The position numbers and the translations under genes are program-made. From positions 36,435,452-36,499,451 of the forward strand of contig CM059972.1 in the NCBI GenBank assembly GCA_030490835.1: DNA of 64,000 nt, written 5' to 3'. Shown here piece after piece: positions 11,732 to 23,062 of this stretch (the first letter of the stretch is position 1; every line of letters starts with the position of its first letter). Under the pieces are notes generated by a model, which made no database searches, had not been told where the DNA came from, and was given only the letters and a program-made list of their open reading frames with translations. Origin of the DNA: Annona cherimola. Lineage: Eukaryota; Streptophyta; Magnoliopsida; Magnoliales; Annonaceae.

Positions 11732-12810
11732 AAGCTGATAACCCACGGAACCGAGCAGGCGAGTAGGCAACCTTCATTTCCCTGCCTCCCTTACATTTTT
11801 CGAGCTCCCCAAAATGCCCCAAATCATCCTAGCCATCTATTGAAAATTGACGGTGGAGATGACGCTTCCCACGAGAACAACGTAGAAAGCGCTTCTCATG
11901 GATTGGGCCTCTTTTTTTTTACCGTTGTTGATGTTTTATCCCTTTTGCTCAACACTCTTTTTTGCGTAGGCCAACAACGCATCTGCCACTGTTCTTCTTC
12001 AAAAAAATTTCTTATAGAAACACATTCACAAAGAGCATGGCTAAAAATCCATGTCATTTTCCTTGCCGTGTTTGTGAATACTAGCTTTAGTTGCCTGTGT
12101 TTTATGTGGACGCCTCATTTGCAACCGATGCAGACAGTTGTAACTCTCCTTTTTTCCAACTTCCATTAAATCATTTGGACAGTTTTCTTGGCTTGGGCAG
12201 AAAACCCATCTGGGCCAACTATCCATGTCGCACAACGTGTGGAGTCCATCTTTGCAGATGATCTTTCTCTTTGAAAATCCGCCAGCTATTCATTAATTGA
12301 TATTAAATTGAGGAAATCCCAGTTTGGATTTTTTGCTGTTTGCCTCTAGTGCCATTAATTTTTATTTTTATTTATTATTACTATTATTATTATTTTATGT
12401 TGAATGAAAACTTCCTCTTTCTATCACTCATTTTTTTTATATTTTTGAAATATCAAAACACCTTCATTGTTGGCATCGCCTTCGCGTGCTTACTGTTGTT
12501 GCTTCTTTACGGTGCTATTCAACACATTTTATGCCCTTTTTTGGTTTTTCCCGATCACGTTAATTGCATCTATGAAATGAGAGTGCCGAGAAAGCAATCA
12601 TGGACATGCACTTGTGGTTTTTTTTTTATAAAAAAAAATATACATTAGCAGAACATGTGATGTGCATGCTTTGCATCAACATCCCCGGCCCTTTTTTGGC
12701 CATTCACTCACATGATTCCTCATTCATTTTTATAAATATTTTCAAGGGCTGCAACATTTTTGCTCTGGCTAAATTCCAACCGGGCAGCTATAGCGCTTTA
12801 GGCTTGCTGC
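11732..12810. other. Right flank of A; no recognisable gene
   Basis: This continues the locus split by element A. Open frames at 11729-12169 and 12340-12648 (plus) encode Cys/Phe-rich or low-complexity peptides with no domain I recognise. 12340-12440 holds an ATT-rich simple repeat, and 12617-12640 is T then A homopolymer. A host gene remnant is possible but unsupported. Confidence 0.4.
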
Positions 12811-12813
12811 TTA

Positions 12814-13092
12814 GAGTGTGTTTGAGAATGAATAAAACTTTTAATAAAAGTTTTGAAAAGTAAAAATTGTCAAATGATGTAATATGATAAGGGTAATGAT
12901 GACGAGTAAAGAGGATAAAGTTGAAATAGATAGGTTAGTTACGTGGATAGCTGTGTAAAAATGATTCAAAAGTAGGGTAATTGTATAGGAGAATGTGAAA
13001 AATTGATTAAAAAATATAATAATTGTAGATAGTGAAAAGTTTTAATTGAAAAATTTTAACTTAACATTTCCTACTCATTGTCAAACACACCC
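12814..13092. mobile_element. Tourist-like MITE, copy 1
   Basis: A 279-bp non-coding element with terminal inverted repeats: GAGTGTGTTTGAGAATGA on the left and, reverse complemented, GGGTGTGTTTGACAATGA on the right. It is flanked by TTA at 12811-12813 and 13093-13095, the target duplication expected for PIF/Harbinger MITEs. The interior is AT-rich with AAAAGTTTT words. A second copy lies at 21806-22085. Confidence 0.85.
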
Positions 13093-13095
13093 TTA

Positions 13096-13952
13096 AGTTT
13101 CTTTTTTTTTTCAAAACCAATTCTTCGAAAAGCTTTTGTGCTTTTGCCCATTCACCATTGTGTTGTCACGTCATTCACGCATTTTTTTACGACAGCAAGC
13201 AACCCTCCTCTTTCTGTAGAGTGGATGAAATAAAAACGTATTTATTTTTGCTAAAACTGCAAATGGGGGCAATATGGTCATTTCTTACATGTGAGTATGA
13301 TTGAAGGTAAACCGTGAGTATGGGTAAGTGAGACAGCTTATAGTAATTTGTGGTGCATTTTCTTTTATAAGCAACCATCTGCTTTTAATAAACTGATATT
13401 AATCATGAATGATCTCAGACGTCTAATATGTGTAACATAATTATCATAAATGATAATACAAAATTTAGGCTCAAAATATGAATCAGTACATTAGATTTAT
13501 CAAAAACTATAACTAAACGATCGAAGTAATTTAGCATGTTTTACAGTTTTTACAGTTTTTATTCATTTTTTAGATTTTCTAGATTATACAGATTTTATGA
13601 ATTTTCCACGGAAGATAAGTTGTATAGATTATCTATCTTCGTTTTATCCCATAAAATGTATTTTACATGTTATTCAAATACAGCAGAAAGTGTCTATACT
13701 TAATTGACAGTTTTTTGTTATTTTATGAGTTTTACAGAATAGATTGTTTTGTTTTTTTTGTGGATAGTCATTTAATGATATAGACAAATTTTACAGTTTT
13801 GGAATCTTAAATTAAATTGATAAAATTTCATTTAAACAAATTATATGGACAATACAAAGTTTACAATAATGTTATAAAATCATAAACTCGTATCTTCATA
13901 TTTTATGATTTCTACGAATTATTCAAATTCAAATGAATTGATTTTATGGGTT
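13096..13952. other. AT-rich non-coding stretch
   Basis: No gene is seen. From 13530 the words TTTTACAG and TTTACAGATT recur at irregular spacing. They continue after element E (19215-19300), consistent with E having inserted into this sequence. Confidence 0.6.
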
Positions 13953-16900
13953 TTACATGTGAAACCCCAACCTAAGGAGGATTAAATGTGTGCATTGAAC
14001 ATGTACATGTGACTTATATATGATTAAATGGAATTTTTGGATGATTTTAGGATTTTATGATATTTTCCAATTAGGGTTCAATTAAGAATGGTGATTAAAA
14101 ATTTAATCGTTGGAGCCCAATATGAGTCAAGGTGACTAAAGGGGCATAATGAGGATTAAAACTTGCTAATGTAGCATGAATGTTTAGTTTAATTTCTATG
14201 AGGTAATTAATGGAGATTAAAGTGGAAATTATGGAATTATGTTGGAAAATTATAGAAAATTTATAACTCAACGCCTGTAAGGCGGATTCAAGTGAAATTT
14301 GAGATGGAAGTTGATGATGTTGGACTTGAAATTATGGAATTATTGGGTTATGAAAATCCTTGATGAAATTAGTTTAATGATTTATTGATCATATCTCAAT
14401 TCCAACCGTTAACTTTAAACGGCTATAACTTGAGCTAGGAAAATCGGATTGAGATGAAATTTGAAACGGTTGAATAAAATCATGAGATTAAAATTTTGGA
14501 AGGCTTGGATAAAGCATATTATGATGGGAAAATACCTGAATTAGAAAAGGTATGCATTGTTGACTTTTACACCTCAAGAGTACCATGCATTTAAGGCAAA
14601 AGGTGCATGAATTGAATGCAATCTTTAAAGGTCCAAATAGGCGTCAAATGCAGGCAAAATATAGGTTATTTTATGCTTAAAAATATGGGGAAATTCGTAG
14701 TTTATGCTGCTGGAATTAATGAGCTAGAGGTGAGCTCAAAGGGAGCTAGACAAGGTGGCAATGCATGGACGTTCCAAGCAGTTGCTGTTTGGATTTTTGT
14801 GAATTTTTATTTTAAAAATAATGCATATATATAGCTGCCATGTTGGGATGTATAAATAAGCATTTAATTATGTGAAAAAAATTCAAGAAAATTCGTGAAT
14901 TGGAGCTGCCATGAAAGGTGGAAAAATGGACAGCTTGTTGCATGCAAATGACGTCCAAATGATGGGCTGATTGCTGCCATTTTGCTAAATTTATTAATGC
15001 CAAATTAATGGATTAATTAAGGGATAATTAGGTGTATGAATTACTCTCATTTTGAGATTTTTTAAAAAAATTGAAAATGCTGGAAAATGGAGGCAGCTAT
15101 GGACGTGTAAGGGCTGGACAGTTGGACAGTTGAGATGAGAGCATAATTCTGGATTTTTAAAAATTGGTAAAAATAATTTTACTTGGTTGTGAGTTCACCA
15201 GCACATAGGTGGGGGGGATAAACCTGCATTCAATGGTGTGGAAAATGCTCCAAAAGTGGGGCCCACAGCTGGAAAAATCCAGCTCTACAAAGGCATTGCA
15301 CGTTCACATGATTTGGGCATTTTGCTAAGTGCTGAAACTCCCCCTCTACCAGCAGCTCACGTCCATTTTTGGACAGAAAAGGAAGAGGAAAATAGGAAGA
15401 AAATCTAGGGAAAAAGAAGGGGAAAAGGAGAGATCACCCATTTAATCAAGTAAGTATATGATTATTTTGAATTTATACTTCAAATCTGGAAATTATATGA
15501 TGTTATAGACCAAAATATGAATGAAGTAGTAAATGAAGTATTTTCACCATGAAATTTTTTTTACAAGTTAATTATATGATTATTAAGAGACGACCAAAAT
15601 TTCAGATTGAACTATTAAGCATGTTGTAAATTAAAAATCCGAGAACATTAACCTAAACAGGGTAAAATGGGTGACAGGATCAGCTCTAGAAAATTATTTT
15701 TAATAATTTTTATAAAATTAATTTTAGGGTAAAAAGTTTACAGGATATATAATACATATTTATTATCACAATAAAAAATTAAAAATTAGGTTTTTATGGC
15801 TATAAATATACCCAATAATTTACGTGATAAGACTGACTGAAAATGGACTCTGCTGTCCAGCAGAGTAAAAATACCAAAATAAATAGAAATATTAAATATT
15901 TCATGCTGTAAATATTTATTTTGGTTAATTAATGTAGTTATTAAGGTATGGTATAAATTTAAGATAAAAAATGCTTGATTTGATATTAATTCAAGATTTA
16001 GAGATTTTAGTACGCCTGATTTCAGCATATGTGGATAGTTTGATAAATAAATCAAAAAGAAATATGAAACCTTTGTAGAAATGATCCAAATTGATATATA
16101 TGTTAATAAACTAAATTTGAGTTAGGAAAAGTGGGATTATTTTCTGAAAATTCCGATTTATAAATCTGCTTAGGGTTATGTGTCAAAAGACACGTTAAAC
16201 GGGTGAAAAATGGGTTCCAAAGTTGCTGTTTTGGAAACCTATGATTAGTGGATTTAAATTACATAAAAATATCCTAAGTACAGTGGTAATTAAGGGTTTT
16301 AATCATGCTGGAATTAGAGACAAGTTTCTGTGTTGAAATATTTTAAGAAACACTTGATTTATGTGTTGAGAAATGGACGTATATGAAGAGATAAGTATGA
16401 ATACACGACTTGAAAAATAAGTGGGTTAAGTTAGATGAACTTATGTAGGTTGGAAAACCTATGGAATATAAGTATTTGAAGATGATGCAAATAAATGAAA
16501 TGTTATTTTCATTTATCTAGGCAAAGGCAAAGACGAGTATGGAAGAAAGGAATTATGGCGATCTCAGGTAAGCAAGCAAACTTTCTAAAATGATGTTTTC
16601 TTTCTATATGATGATGTGTGATTGAAGTGTTTATGTTTATATTTTGACGAATGGGCAAGCACAAGTTTTGAAAATGAAAGTTTTATTGCAAAACCACAAG
16701 TTTTGAAAATGATGGCTTTAATGAAAAGTTGTAAGTTTTGGAAAAGAATGACTTTAAGGAAAAGCCTCAAGGTTTGCTTCATGGGAAGCAAGCAATACGT
16801 TTTAAGATAAGGAGTTTATCACAAGGGTTGCCTTGGATTGGCAATGCTTTATGTTAATAGAATTCGAGAATTTTGCTTATGAGTAAGCAAGTTCTCCGCA

Positions 16901-17555
16901 ATAATATTTTCAAAGGATTTCACGTTTTATGTCGATGTTTTTTTTAAGAATTTGCTTTTAAGTAAACAAGTTCTTTATGATGTTGTTTCAAAAGTATTTT
17001 ATAAGAAAAAGGAAATTTTGCCCTTTTCCAAAGCAACAAACGTAAATAAGTTTTGAATTTCTTTTATGATGTTTTATGATAAGTAATTATTTTTGTTAAA
17101 GAAAAAGGAAAAAAGAGATTTGATTTATGCAAAAGATTTTTTTTGCTAAGTCATGATAATTAGATAATAAAAATGATTTGGACATAGTTCATATGTTTTG
17201 AAATGATATTCGAAAAGTTTTGATTTCCTTTCGATAAGGAAATCTATGTTGAAAATATCTTGAAAAATGTTTATACGGATGTGTTGAAAGGGATTTAAGG
17301 ATGACCAACCTCCTATGTTGTTTTATTAAAAAGGTTTTTAAAGTGTGTTGTTTCTCAAAAATTTCAAATATTTATCAAAATATTTTACTCAAAATGTTCC
17401 TAACGGAATTTAAGGAAGGTCAACCTAAAACTTGATTTCAAATAACAACTTGTTTGAAGTGAGTGCGCTCGCTTTACAAGTTAACACGGACTGCGGTCTG
17501 TGATGTGTTTTTGAAAATAATTTTTTTGAGATATAGACTTCGGTCTAAGATTTTT

Positions 17556-17716
17556 TGTGTGTTATGGATGCAGACAGAGGTCTGTGATCCCGGTTTAAAA
17601 GGACATGGGCCACGGTTTGTGGTTCTTCAAACCAATTGTGTGTTATGGATGCAAACAGAGGTCTGCGATCCCGGTTTAAAAGGACATAGGCTGCGGTCTA
17701 TGGTTCTTCAAACCAA
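17556..17716 (+). repeat. 81-bp tandem duplication inside LTR E
   Basis: Two copies with a period of 81 bp, each starting TGTGTGTTATGGATGCA and containing GATCCCGGTTTAAAAGGACAT and GGTTCTTCAAACC. Short related words (CTGCGGTCTGTG, CTTCGGTCT) flank them from 17490 to 17730, so the duplicated block lies in a larger zone of GGTCTG-type motifs. Confidence 0.85.
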
Positions 17717-18238
17717 ACGGACTGCGGTCCGTCATAATAATGTACGGTGCACCAGTACAAGTAACAGGCAGGTTGTAGAGCACGGTTGGGATGACCGGGG
17801 CCCACTCTACATAAGGCCAAGTCGCTAAGGGATGACATGAGTGTCAGCGGCGCCCTCCCTGAGATGGGAGCAGGATAAATAAACAGCTGCCTGACTAGCA
17901 TGCTGTTAAGGATTATCTTCCAAAAGGTAGCATGATCACTTGTTAGGTGTTACTACTGGATGGGGGAGAAATGTGTTTGCATACGTTTTGCTTTTCAAAA
18001 GCCCAAAGATTGAGATATAAAAGCATTTATATGAAAAATTATCCTAAATTAAATTTTTATGAGCCATTATGCAGAAGTTACCCTCAAAGCAGGGTGTTTT
18101 ATACAAAATGTGTAAATATTAAGAATAAAAAATGATTTTTATGCAAAAGTTTTCATGAAAAGGATTCATGACTTGTTTGCTATAAACAAGCCCCAAGATG
18201 GGGATTATGAAAAAAGGGTTTATGTTGGAAAATATTTT

Positions 18239-18651
18239 GGACGTAAGAATGTCCATTTTCAAAAGGTTTATGTAGGAAAAATGGTTGGACATGAGAATGT
18301 CTACTTCCCAAAGGGATTTATGTTGGAACATATGTGAACATACAAGTGTCCGTTTCTAAAAGAGTCTAAGAGATAAAAGTGTTTGTGGACATATGAGTGT
18401 CCATTGCTAAAAAGGCTTACGTAAAATGTGTTTTGGACATAAAAATGTCCATTATCAAAGTGTTTATGGGAAAAATATTTTAGGACGTATAAACGTCCGT
18501 TTCCAGCAAGGTTTAAGTGGAAAAATGTCCTTGGACCTATGAACGTCCAATGCCAAAATGATTTATGTGGAAAAACGTCTTTTTGTGGACATGAGAATGT
18601 CCATTGCCAAATATGGTTTTATGTCAAGATGTTTTGGGACATACAATGTCT
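18239..18651 (+). repeat. Hairpin array in LTR E, nine dyads at 48-54 bp
   Basis: Dyads of the form GGACAT-N4-ATGTCC start at 18239, 18287, 18336, 18387, 18435, 18483, 18533, 18587 and 18637. They are separated by A/T-rich linkers containing GTTTATGT and GGAAAA. At 18483 both arms change together (GGACGT and ACGTCC), which keeps pairing; others carry single mismatches. The inverted copy I has the same kind of array at 27816-28225. Confidence 0.9.
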
Positions 18652-20384
18652 CTGGCCAAAATGATTTATGAGAAAAATATTTTAGGAAAAGATTTTCAAG
18701 GAAAGTCTTGCTCCAAAATGCTTGCTTACTGAGTTATCACTCACATTTTGTTTTCCAAATCTCAGACAGGTACTGGAAGACTTAAGCGGTCGAGGACCTA
18801 AGAAATGGAGAAAAGGTACAAGATAGTACCATGTGGTCTAAAAGGATTAGCCATGGTGAGTGAAATGATATGAATGAAAGTATTCAGGTATGTTGATGTA
18901 TAAGTGAACTTGTTTAAAGTTTCGAGTTCTAGGTGAACTAATGATTGAATAGGTCTATGTATGCAATGGAAATGCCATTATTAGGTCAAGAAGACCTTTA
19001 ATGTATAAGTGCATGTTGAAAAGTTATAAAGGATATGTACAAGTGTACCATTGCTTATGTTATAAATGAAATGATGATGAATGAAGAAACGAAATTTTTT
19101 TGGACAAGTTCTAATTAAGAACCCGCCGTGTGATCAGAGCAACAATCCTGATTCACATTTACCAATCGATAGATCTTGAGGTAAGGAAGTGACGTCTCGG
19201 TTTGGGGCGCCACATTACAAATTACTCAAATTCCTGTAAACTGATCAAATGGATTTTACAGATTATTCATATAATCTGTGTTGAACATATTATTTGTCAA
19301 ATAATACTAAATTTTTTAAAATATTAAATAACACGTTTTAAAAGCATATTAAAAATCGATTAATTTACTTTTTTGATCGCATAACGTGGTTAAGCTCTTA
19401 ACATATAATTTTAATTTACTTATTTATTTATTTAATAGGTATAAAATAAACATTATAAGCTATAATTGTTTACAATAAATTCATATAAGTAACTTATCAT
19501 TTTGGGAGAATGAGTTGATGTGCATCTTTTTTTTAAAAATAATCGATGTCTAAAATTTTCAGTATTGAATATCAATAATGAGATGCATTTTGCGAATATT
19601 GTTCCTTGCCCGTGCTATAAATTGTGAAATAATTTGTACCTCTAAAAATTATATTGTGCATCAAATAAATTATTTATATAGATTGTATTAATATACAAAG
19701 TTAACAAGCACAAAATTACAAGAAGAATCAAGTGTCGTGCACTTTTTTCAGTAAGGTTGAACGCTGATAACAAAGTGTAGTTTGCACTTTTTTCTTTGTC
19801 AAACTAGAGACCAAAAAATTATTTATACTCCCTAAAATATTATAATATCCAAATGCGAATCAATTAAATAATTTTCTTTATTGATTTAAAGATTATTAAG
19901 AACCAGAAAAATTACTTATATAAATTATATTTATTAAATCGCCTTTTGCATTGAATAAATTAATGTGATCACAATTTTTTTTGCAGCTTGTGACATGTAA
20001 GCAATTTGAACCAAGATAAATATAGTATTTATGTGAGAATATTATAATGCTAATATTTTGGACCAAGTCGCAAAAATAAATTCATTTTGTAATAGAATTA
20101 TATATGAAATAAATTACATGCACAAACTATTATTCGATACCTAGTAAAATTTACTTAAAATAATTATAATCAAGATGAAAAATGCTCACATGAAAATGTC
20201 ATTTAACAGGCAATTTCAATTGTTTGTCACAAAAGTAATTTTTTTTTGAATAAGCTCGGCATTGAAGTTATGAAGACCGAAGAAAATATGTTCATAAATT
20301 TTATTTAGAACGCATAACATTGACCCAAAAATAAGTACACTTCATTATTAAAATTTGTTACACTAGAATGCCCAGGCCTCAAAC

Positions 20385-20700
20385 AATGTGCAGATTTTAA
20401 CTGTTCATTATACGCATAAATTTATTTTAGTAAGGGTAGATTAAATATCATCTAAGATCAAATAAATTATTTGCAAAAAAATATTTGGCACCATAGATCG
20501 TTGATCGAAACAAATAATCTATGTAATTATCACATGAGAATTTTAAATATGAAAATAAATTAAACTGGAGCAACCTAGTCTTAAGCAATGGATAATTTTA
20601 AATGTTCGTTATACACATAAATTTATTTTTATTAAGGGTGGCTTAAATATCATGAAAGATCAACTAAATTAGTTGCAAAAAAAAATATTTGGTACCATAA
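20385..20700 (+). repeat. Diverged direct duplication, ~110 bp, 195-bp period
   Basis: 20385-20496 and 20583-20700 align along their whole length. Shared words include ACATAAATTTATTTT or GCATAAATTTATTTT, AGGGT, TTAAATATCAT and AAAAATATTTGG, with a few indels. The 85 bp between them is unrelated. Confidence 0.75.
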
Positions 20701-21110
20701 ATATTTAACCCATAATATTTGTCAAATGAAAATTTTAATTAATACTTAAATTTAAATAGTTGTCATAGAAGCAATTTTATTTGTATTTCCAATAAATAAT
20801 CTTTACAGATTATATTTGGTAGCCCATAATATTCGGTGTCATATAAATTAAGTGCTTAAATTTTATTTGGTAATCGTACCAGAAAAGAAATATAATGCTA
20901 AATAAATTAATTTGTGTGATTTAAATGCTCTGCTCAATAACCGGTTGGTAGAAATTAAAAATTGGATGATAAAATGATGTCCGTTGTTAATAGTAAATTG
21001 CTTTAATTTTTTTATCATCCCAATGCCTGAGATATACGTACATGCTGCTTCTATGGCTGCCCGGTCATTCGCATGTCTTATCTCGGTCAGTATTCTTCTT
21101 CCTCCCAAGC

Positions 21111-21196
21111 ATTTTCAGCCAGTCTCTTTTTCGTATTGCTTTCCAAGCCAACCATTTTCAGCCGGTCCCCTTTTCGTATTGCTTTCCAAGTCAATC
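21111..21196 (+). repeat. 43-bp tandem repeat, two copies
   Basis: Copies at 21111-21153 and 21154-21196 both begin ATTTTCAGCC and contain TTTTCGTATTGCTTTCCAAG. Degenerate TTTCAGCC words continue to 21275. Confidence 0.85.
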
Positions 21197-21805
21197 GATT
21201 TATGCGTCCAAGAGATTTTCAGCCAGTTTAAACATTCCAGCTAATCTCTTTATGCGTCTAAGCAATTTCAGCCGGATTGCTTTGGAATCTCTTTGTGTGT
21301 CTCATATTTTCTGGTTTCTCTGTGCATCTCCCAGTCATGAATCAGCAAAGCAATGCATTGGGGCTGTGATGTTCATGCAAGGTTAAGTGTCCGGAGGATT
21401 TAACGGAAGAAGTATGGATCAAAATATTCGTCTTCTAGAAGAAGAAGTGTCTTATATCCAGAAAACCGTCTAGGTAGAAATACTCTTGTATCATCTTATC
21501 TCTCTAAGGAATTCATGCTCAAGGATTAAGCATGCTAAGTATCTAGCAGGTCCCAACCCATGGAAGCCTTCCCCATAAGAAAAAAAGAAAGTAGAGGCAT
21601 TGTGGGAAATTTACAATGTGAGTATACTTGTTTAAAAACGTGAGTATATTTGGTTTTTTAATAAAATTTGTATCATACATATATACAAAATTTCAATCTA
21701 TTCTATTCATTTGCTGATCAACTACTAAAACGTATGTAGACATAATTTTTCATTATTTGACATTTTTTAAAAATATTTGTGTACAAAAAATTATTTTTAA
21801 ATAAG

Positions 21806-22085
21806 GGGTGTGTTTGGGAATGGATAAAACTCTTGATGAAAAGTTTTAGGGAATAAAAGTTGTCAAATGATGTGATATGATAGAGGTAATGCTGAGAAGT
21901 AAAGATGGTAAAGTTAAAATAGATAGGTTAATTGTGTGGATAGTTGTATAGAAATGATTGAAAAGTAGGGTAGTTGTATGGGAAAATGTGAAAAAATGAT
22001 TAAAAATATTATAATTATTGAGAGTGAAAAGTTTTAGATTGAAAAGTTTTAAGTTGACATTTTTTCCTCATTTCCGAACACACCC
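21806..22085. mobile_element. Tourist-like MITE, copy 2
   Basis: A 280-bp relative of the element at 12814-13092 in the same orientation. Ends are GGGTGTGTTTGGGAATGG and, on the right, CCGAACACACCC. Interior words such as GTCAAATGATGT and AAATAGATAGGTTA are shared. No clean TTA duplication is visible, so the flanks have changed or the borders are off by a few bases. Confidence 0.8.
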
Positions 22086-22241
22086 ATTTCATTATAATTG
22101 GTAAAGTTGAAAATATATTTTATATAAGGAGTTATGTTATATTATTTAAAGTTCATGTAATTAAGGTATTCTAAAAAATAACAATTTCAATATTTATTTT
22201 AGAATTTTTGAAAATTTATTAATATTTTTTTATTTTTTGAA

Positions 22242-22553
22242 TATAACAGCATTTAACAGTATTTAACAGCATCTAACAGTATCTAACCAGATCTAACGAC
22301 ATTTAACAGCATCTAACTTTAGATATTAATAAGTTAATCATAATTTAACACCTGTAATATGATTCTAAGCCCCTTATAAGGTTATTTATACCTTAATTAC
22401 ATAATGTAAAACCCAGATAATATGATTTAATAAAATTCACCTAAATCTAAAAGTATCTAACAACATCTAATCGTATCTAAAAGCATCTAATGACATTCAA
22501 CAGAATCTAACAGCATCTAACAACATCTAACAGGATCTAGCAACATCTAATTT
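22242..22553 (+). repeat. Short-period minisatellite (AACAGCATCT-type)
   Basis: Ten- to eleven-base units such as TCTAACAGCA and TTTAACAGTA fill 22242-22320 and again 22437-22553, separated by about 115 bp of unrelated AT-rich DNA. Units vary at one or two positions. Confidence 0.85.
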
Positions 22554-23062
22554 TAATATTGTAAAAATATTTTACATAATTTGTGTATTTTGCAAAAGAT
22601 ATATACTTAATAATTCATTTCAGAACTATGCAAACCTTTAAATAATTTTAAAACTAAATAAATATATAAAGTTATAATTAAAATAATAACTAATTTAAAT
22701 TAAATGAAATAGTAAAACTGTAATAATTATTATATATATGACTCTTTAAAACTAAAATTGTAATAAATTATATTTATTTAAATTATATATAACTGTAATT
22801 TAGATTTAATATAAATATATGTTAGTTTTTGGGATTGGTTAAATAATCAATTTAGTAAATAACTATATTTAATAGAAATTTTATAATAAAATTTATTAAA
22901 ATTATAAAATAATATTATTACAATTTATATTACAAATTTAACGTATTAATATACTAATTGTAATTTATTGTTACTAGAATTAATAAATTTAAAATAAAAA
23001 TAAAAATTTATTTACTTCAAGTGAAATCAATGTAAAGTTTGTTAGAGAAGCCTCTCATTGCT
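22554..23062. other. AT-rich stretch with dispersed-repeat copy 2
   Basis: No gene is seen. 22654-22823 is the second copy of the AT-rich repeat at 1311-1495, same orientation. The remainder to 23040 is A/T-dominated. Confidence 0.6.

Larger units (their letters stand above)
13958..19214 (+). mobile_element. Solo LTR E, 5.26 kb, probably Ty3/gypsy
   Basis: A unit that starts TGTGAAACCCC and ends GGGGCGCCACA, flanked by an exact 5-bp duplication, TTACA (13953-13957 and 19215-19219). No internal direct repeat of its ends, primer site or polypurine tract is present, so it is a solo LTR rather than a complete element. The words GCTTACTGAGTTATCACTCA near 18724 and CCGCCGTGTGATC near 19122 recur, inverted, in F, I and H, which defines a family. 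Such ends and length suggest a chromovirus (Tekay-like) LTR, but no coding domain is present to prove it. It contains an 81-bp tandem duplication and a hairpin array. Confidence 0.8.
19220..21805. other. AT-rich non-coding stretch with local duplications
   Basis: No gene is recognised. It holds a diverged direct duplication (20385-20496 and 20583-20700) and a 43-bp tandem repeat (21111-21196). Open frames at 20984-21244 and 21042-21386 run over the tandem repeat and have no visible domain. Confidence 0.6.

Noticed and set aside
11729..12169. 146-codon frame to the right of element A
   Set aside because: The start lies in the target duplication next to the LTR; the peptide shows no domain and no continuation on the other side of the insertion.
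18239..18651. CRISPR-like look: short dyads at regular spacing
   Set aside because: The window is plant nuclear DNA, the linkers are related to each other rather than unique, there is no leader or cas gene, and the array belongs to a retrotransposon LTR.
19130..19155. GATCAGAGCAACAATCC in LTR E as a primer-binding site
   Set aside because: It matches only TCAGAGC of the initiator tRNA site, lies inside the LTR, and is shared as ordinary LTR sequence with F and H in inverse.
13958..19214. E as a complete gypsy element with internal domains
   Set aside because: No terminal direct repeats within it, no primer site, no polypurine tract, and no gag or pol similarity in any frame I could read.
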